DNA of 15,563 bases from Alphaproteobacteria bacterium MarineAlpha3_Bin3 (GTDB lineage: Bacteria; Pseudomonadota; Alphaproteobacteria; Rhodospirillales; Casp-alpha2), in the NCBI GenBank assembly GCA_002938075.1, contig PTLK01000019.1, forward strand, positions 1 through 15,563. The letters run 5' to 3'. Of the stretch, positions 12,996 through 15,563 are shown piece by piece. The position numbers and the translations under genes are program-made. The notes under the pieces are model-generated. The model saw only the letters and a list, made by a program, of their open reading frames with translations, was not told the origin of the DNA and made no database searches. Numbering within the stretch: position 1 is the stretch's first letter; each line of letters opens with the position of its first letter.

Positions 12996-15563
12996 ATGCT
13001 CACCAAAACGAGCGGCGGGGTAGCGAATGGCCCCCGTTTAAAGAAGGCGCTGGCCGGCGTGATCGGTGGTTCCATAGACCGCCGGGCATTCCTAAAGCGT
13101 TCAGGAGTGGCAGCAGGCGGTGTCGCTCTCGCTTCGGTCCTGCCCACGGGCATGGCCAAGGAGGCGAAGGCGGCCGCGCCCATGCAACTCAAACAGATCA
13201 AGACGGTCTGTACTCACTGTGCCGTCGGCTGCACGGTGATTGCCGAAGTCGACAAAGGCGTCTGGATTGGCCAGGAACCTGGGTGGGACAGCCCCTTGAA
13301 CCTTGGTGCCCACTGCGCCAAGGGCGCGACTGTCCGCGATTTCGCCCATGGCGAACGCCGCCTGAAGTATCCGATGAAGCAGGTTGGCGGCAAGTGGATC
13401 AAGCTTTCGTGGGATCAGGCCATCAACGAGATCGGTGACAAACTTCTTGCCATCCGCAAGCAGTCTGGTCCCGACGCCACCTACTGGCTCGGTTCGGCGA
13501 AGTTCTCGAACGAGCAGTCGTACCTGTTCCGGAAGTTCTACGCCTTCTGGGGCTCCAACAACGGCGACCACCAGGCACGTATCTGCCACTCGACCACGGT
13601 CGCCGGTGTGGCCAACACATGGGGCTACGGCGCCATGACCAACTCAATGCCCGACATGCACCACTCGCGAGCGATCTTCATGATCGGCTCCAACGCGGCG
13701 GAAGCTCACCCGGTGGCCATGCAGCACATCCTCAAGGCCAAGGAGCAGAACAACGCCGCCGTGATCGTCTGCGATCCGCGGTTCACACGCACGGCGGCCC
13801 ACGCCGATGAATACGTGCGGCTCCGTCCGGGCACCGACGTGGCGTTGATCTGGGGCATTCTCTGGCACGTGTTTGAGAACGGCTGGGAAGACAAGGAGTT
13901 CATCAAGCAACGCGTCTACGGCATGGATCAGATCAGATCCGAAGTGAAGAAGTGGAACCCAGCCGAGACCGAGCATGTCACCGGCGTTCCCGGCAAGCAA
14001 TTGCGGCGCGTCGCCAGGACGTTGGCCAACAACCGCCCCGGCACCATCATCTGGTGCATGGGCGGCACCCAGCACACGACGGGCAACAACAACACACGTG
14101 CGTACTGCGTCATGCAGTTGGCCCTTGGCAACATGGGCGTGTCCGGCGGCGGCGCCAACATCTTCCGCGGCCACGACAACGTGCAGGGTGCGACCGACTT
14201 CTGCATCCTCAGCCACTCGCTGCCCGGCTACTACGGCCTGAAGACCGGCTCGTGGAAGCACTGGTGCCGTGTTTGGGACGTTGACTACAAGTATGTCCTT
14301 GGTCGCTTCAAGTCGAAGAAGCTGATGGAGACGAAGGGCTATCCGGTGTCGCGCTGGATCGACGGCGTGCTGTTGGCCAAGAACGAAATCGCCCTGCAAG
14401 ACACCAACACCCGGGCGATGGTGTTCTGGGGACACGCGCCCAACTCGCAGACCCGCCTGAAGGAGATGCGGACGGCCCTGGAGAAATTGGACCTGCTGTT
14501 GATCATCGACCCTCATCCCAACCTTGCCTCGGTGCTTTCCAACCGCAAGGACGGGACGTACCTGCTTCCGGCGTGCTCGCAGTTCGAGACCTATGGCTCG
14601 GTCACTGCGTCAAACCGTAACCTGCAGTGGCGCGACAAGGTGTTCGAGCCCTACTTCGAAGCGAAGCCGGATCAGGACATCATGTTCCTGCTGGCCAAGA
14701 AGCTGGGCTTCGCGAAGCAGATGTTCAAAAACATCAAGGTCAACGGGGAAGCCCCGCTGGTCGAGGATCTGACTCGCGAGTTCAACAAAGGCATGTGGAC
14801 CATCGGCTACACCGGCCAATCGCCGGAACGGCTGAAGATGCACATGAAGTACCAGCACACCTTCGACAAGTCGACGCTTCGGGCCAAGGGTGGCCCCGCC
14901 GATGGCGAGTTCTACGGCCTGCCGTGGCCGTGCTGGGGGACGCCCGAGTTAAAGCACCCGGGAACGCAAGTCCTTTACGACACCTCCATGCCGGTGGCCG
15001 AGGGCGGACTTTGCTTCCGCGCCCGGTTCGGCGTCCAACGCAACGGCGTAAACCTCCTTGCCGAGGGCTCCTATCCAGTCGGCTCCGAGATCAAGGACGG
15101 CTATCCCCAGTTCGACATGAAGTTGCTTAAGAAACTGGGCTGGGACAAAGACCTGACGGCCAAGGAGATGGCGTCCATCAAGAAGGTCGCCGGCGACAAG
15201 ACCAACTGGAAGACCGACCTTTCCGGCGGTATCCAGCGGGTCGCCATCAAGCACGGTTGCGCGCCCTTTGGCAACGCCAAGGCGCGGGCGGTCGTGTGGA
15301 CGTTCCCGGATCCGGTGCCCTTGCACCGCGAACCGCTCTATACGCCTAGGCGTGACCTGATACCGAAGTACAGGACCTACGACGACTTCAAGTCGAGCGG
15401 CAAGACCTATCGCCTGCCGGTCAAGTACTGGTCGATCCAGAAGAATGACTTCTCCAAGAAGTTCCCGACCATCCTTACGCAGGGACGTCTGGTGGAGTAT
15501 CAGGGCGGTGGTGACGAAACCCGGTCCAACCCGTGGCTGGCCGAGCTGCAGCAAGAAATGTTC
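12996..15563 (+). CDS. fdhA: Formate dehydrogenase catalytic subunit FdhA (Mo/W-bis-MGD), 3' end cut
   Basis: This is the periplasmic catalytic subunit that oxidises formate to CO2. 856 codons are visible, running off the window; family members are about 950-1000 residues. The Tat signal is IDRRAFLKRSG (RR at 29-30) followed by a hydrophobic stretch. The 4Fe-4S site is C72-x2-C75-x3-C79 with C107, then AKG with K109 in the electron path. The metal ligand is Cys197 (codon TGC 13584-13586) in RICHSTTVAGVANTWGYGAM, next to conserved His198, so this is a cysteine rather than selenocysteine enzyme. Downstream are ILTQGRLVEYQGGGDETRSN, conserved near the C-terminal cofactor-binding domain. ATG 12996 has AGGAG seven bases upstream. 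Adjacent tupBCA suggests tungsten may be used; the sequence alone cannot tell W from Mo. Confidence 0.96.
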   Translation, partial: MLTKTSGGVANGPRLKKALAGVIGGSIDRRAFLKRSGVAAGGVALASVLPTGMAKEAKAAAPMQLKQIKTVCTHCAVGCTVIAEVDKGVWIGQEPGWDSPLNLGAHCAKGATVRDFAHGERRLKYPMKQVGGKWIKLSWDQAINEIGDKLLAIRKQSGPDATYWLGSAKFSNEQSYLFRKFYAFWGSNNGDHQARICHSTTVAGVANTWGYGAMTNSMPDMHHSRAIFMIGSNAAEAHPVAMQHILKAKEQNNAAVIVCDPRFTRTAAHADEYVRLRPGTDVALIWGILWHVFENGWEDKEFIKQRVYGMDQIRSEVKKWNPAETEHVTGVPGKQLRRVARTLANNRPGTIIWCMGGTQHTTGNNNTRAYCVMQLALGNMGVSGGGANIFRGHDNVQGATDFCILSHSLPGYYGLKTGSWKHWCRVWDVDYKYVLGRFKSKKLMETKGYPVSRWIDGVLLAKNEIALQDTNTRAMVFWGHAPNSQTRLKEMRTALEKLDLLLIIDPHPNLASVLSNRKDGTYLLPACSQFETYGSVTASNRNLQWRDKVFEPYFEAKPDQDIMFLLAKKLGFAKQMFKNIKVNGEAPLVEDLTREFNKGMWTIGYTGQSPERLKMHMKYQHTFDKSTLRAKGGPADGEFYGLPWPCWGTPELKHPGTQVLYDTSMPVAEGGLCFRARFGVQRNGVNLLAEGSYPVGSEIKDGYPQFDMKLLKKLGWDKDLTAKEMASIKKVAGDKTNWKTDLSGGIQRVAIKHGCAPFGNAKARAVVWTFPDPVPLHREPLYTPRRDLIPKYRTYDDFKSSGKTYRLPVKYWSIQKNDFSKKFPTILTQGRLVEYQGGGDETRSNPWLAELQQEMF

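Noticed and set aside
13581..13589. Selenocysteine at the FdhA active site
   Set aside because: The codon is TGC (Cys197), not TGA, and no in-frame stop occurs in the visible gene.
1..15563. Mobile elements, CRISPR arrays, tRNA or rRNA genes
   Set aside because: No transposase or integrase motifs, terminal repeats, regular repeat-spacer units or RNA gene signatures were seen.

Overview
The window looks like a GC-rich alphaproteobacterial chromosome segment, probably Rhodospirillales-like (inferred from codon use and protein style; no rRNA or marker gene is present to fix this). It is one molybdenum/tungsten formate dehydrogenase (FDH) locus. About 25 kinds of feature are supported. There is no tRNA, rRNA, insertion sequence or CRISPR array.

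Layout. (1) Positions 1-3027, minus strand: a 720-residue polyferredoxin of the type found beside FDH operons, followed by moaA (first step of molybdopterin synthesis), whose 3' end runs off the left edge. (2) Positions 3282-6320, plus strand: a divergent accessory operon. It encodes an excisionase-type HTH regulator fused to a periplasmic-binding-protein-like domain, a TetR-type regulator, a ChrR-like cupin gene broken by an internal deletion plus frameshift, a DUF1330 protein and an NHL-repeat protein. (3) Positions 6326-8624, minus strand: a tungstate ABC transporter in the order permease, ATPase, binding protein (tupB, tupC, tupA), convergent with the NHL gene. (4) Positions 8625-8939: an AT-rich divergent control region with a perfect 11-bp inverted repeat, promoter-like hexamers on both strands, and a 21-codon ORF with a strong ribosome binding site. 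(5) Positions 8940-11711, plus strand: fdhD, mobA, DUF3305 and DUF3306, each joined to the next by a 4-base ATGA overlap. (6) Positions 11712-12023: a second control region with a TTGACA hexamer, a 17-bp palindrome and a GNRA hairpin. (7) Positions 12024-15563, plus strand: a TorD-family chaperone gene, a 62-residue Tat-signal protein and fdhA, the catalytic subunit. fdhA is cut by the right edge after 856 codons; the electron-transfer and membrane subunits would be expected just beyond.

How it fits together. TupBCA imports tungstate (possibly also molybdate). MoaA and MobA build the bis-MGD cofactor, FdhD sulfurates it, TorD holds the apo-catalytic subunit, and the Tat system exports the folded enzyme. 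FdhA has cysteine, not selenocysteine, at the metal-ligand position. DUF3305, DUF3306, the polyferredoxin and the small Tat protein have no certain biochemical role, but their position argues for FDH assembly or electron transfer.

No wholly new system is proven. The best leads are possible RNA or DNA switches: a three-part alternative hairpin on the moaA ribosome binding site, the divergent tup/fdhD operator-like repeat with a leader-peptide candidate, and the torD leader. Other leads are the non-canonical cysteine pattern of FdhD and the HTH/PBP regulator as a possible oxyanion or cofactor sensor.
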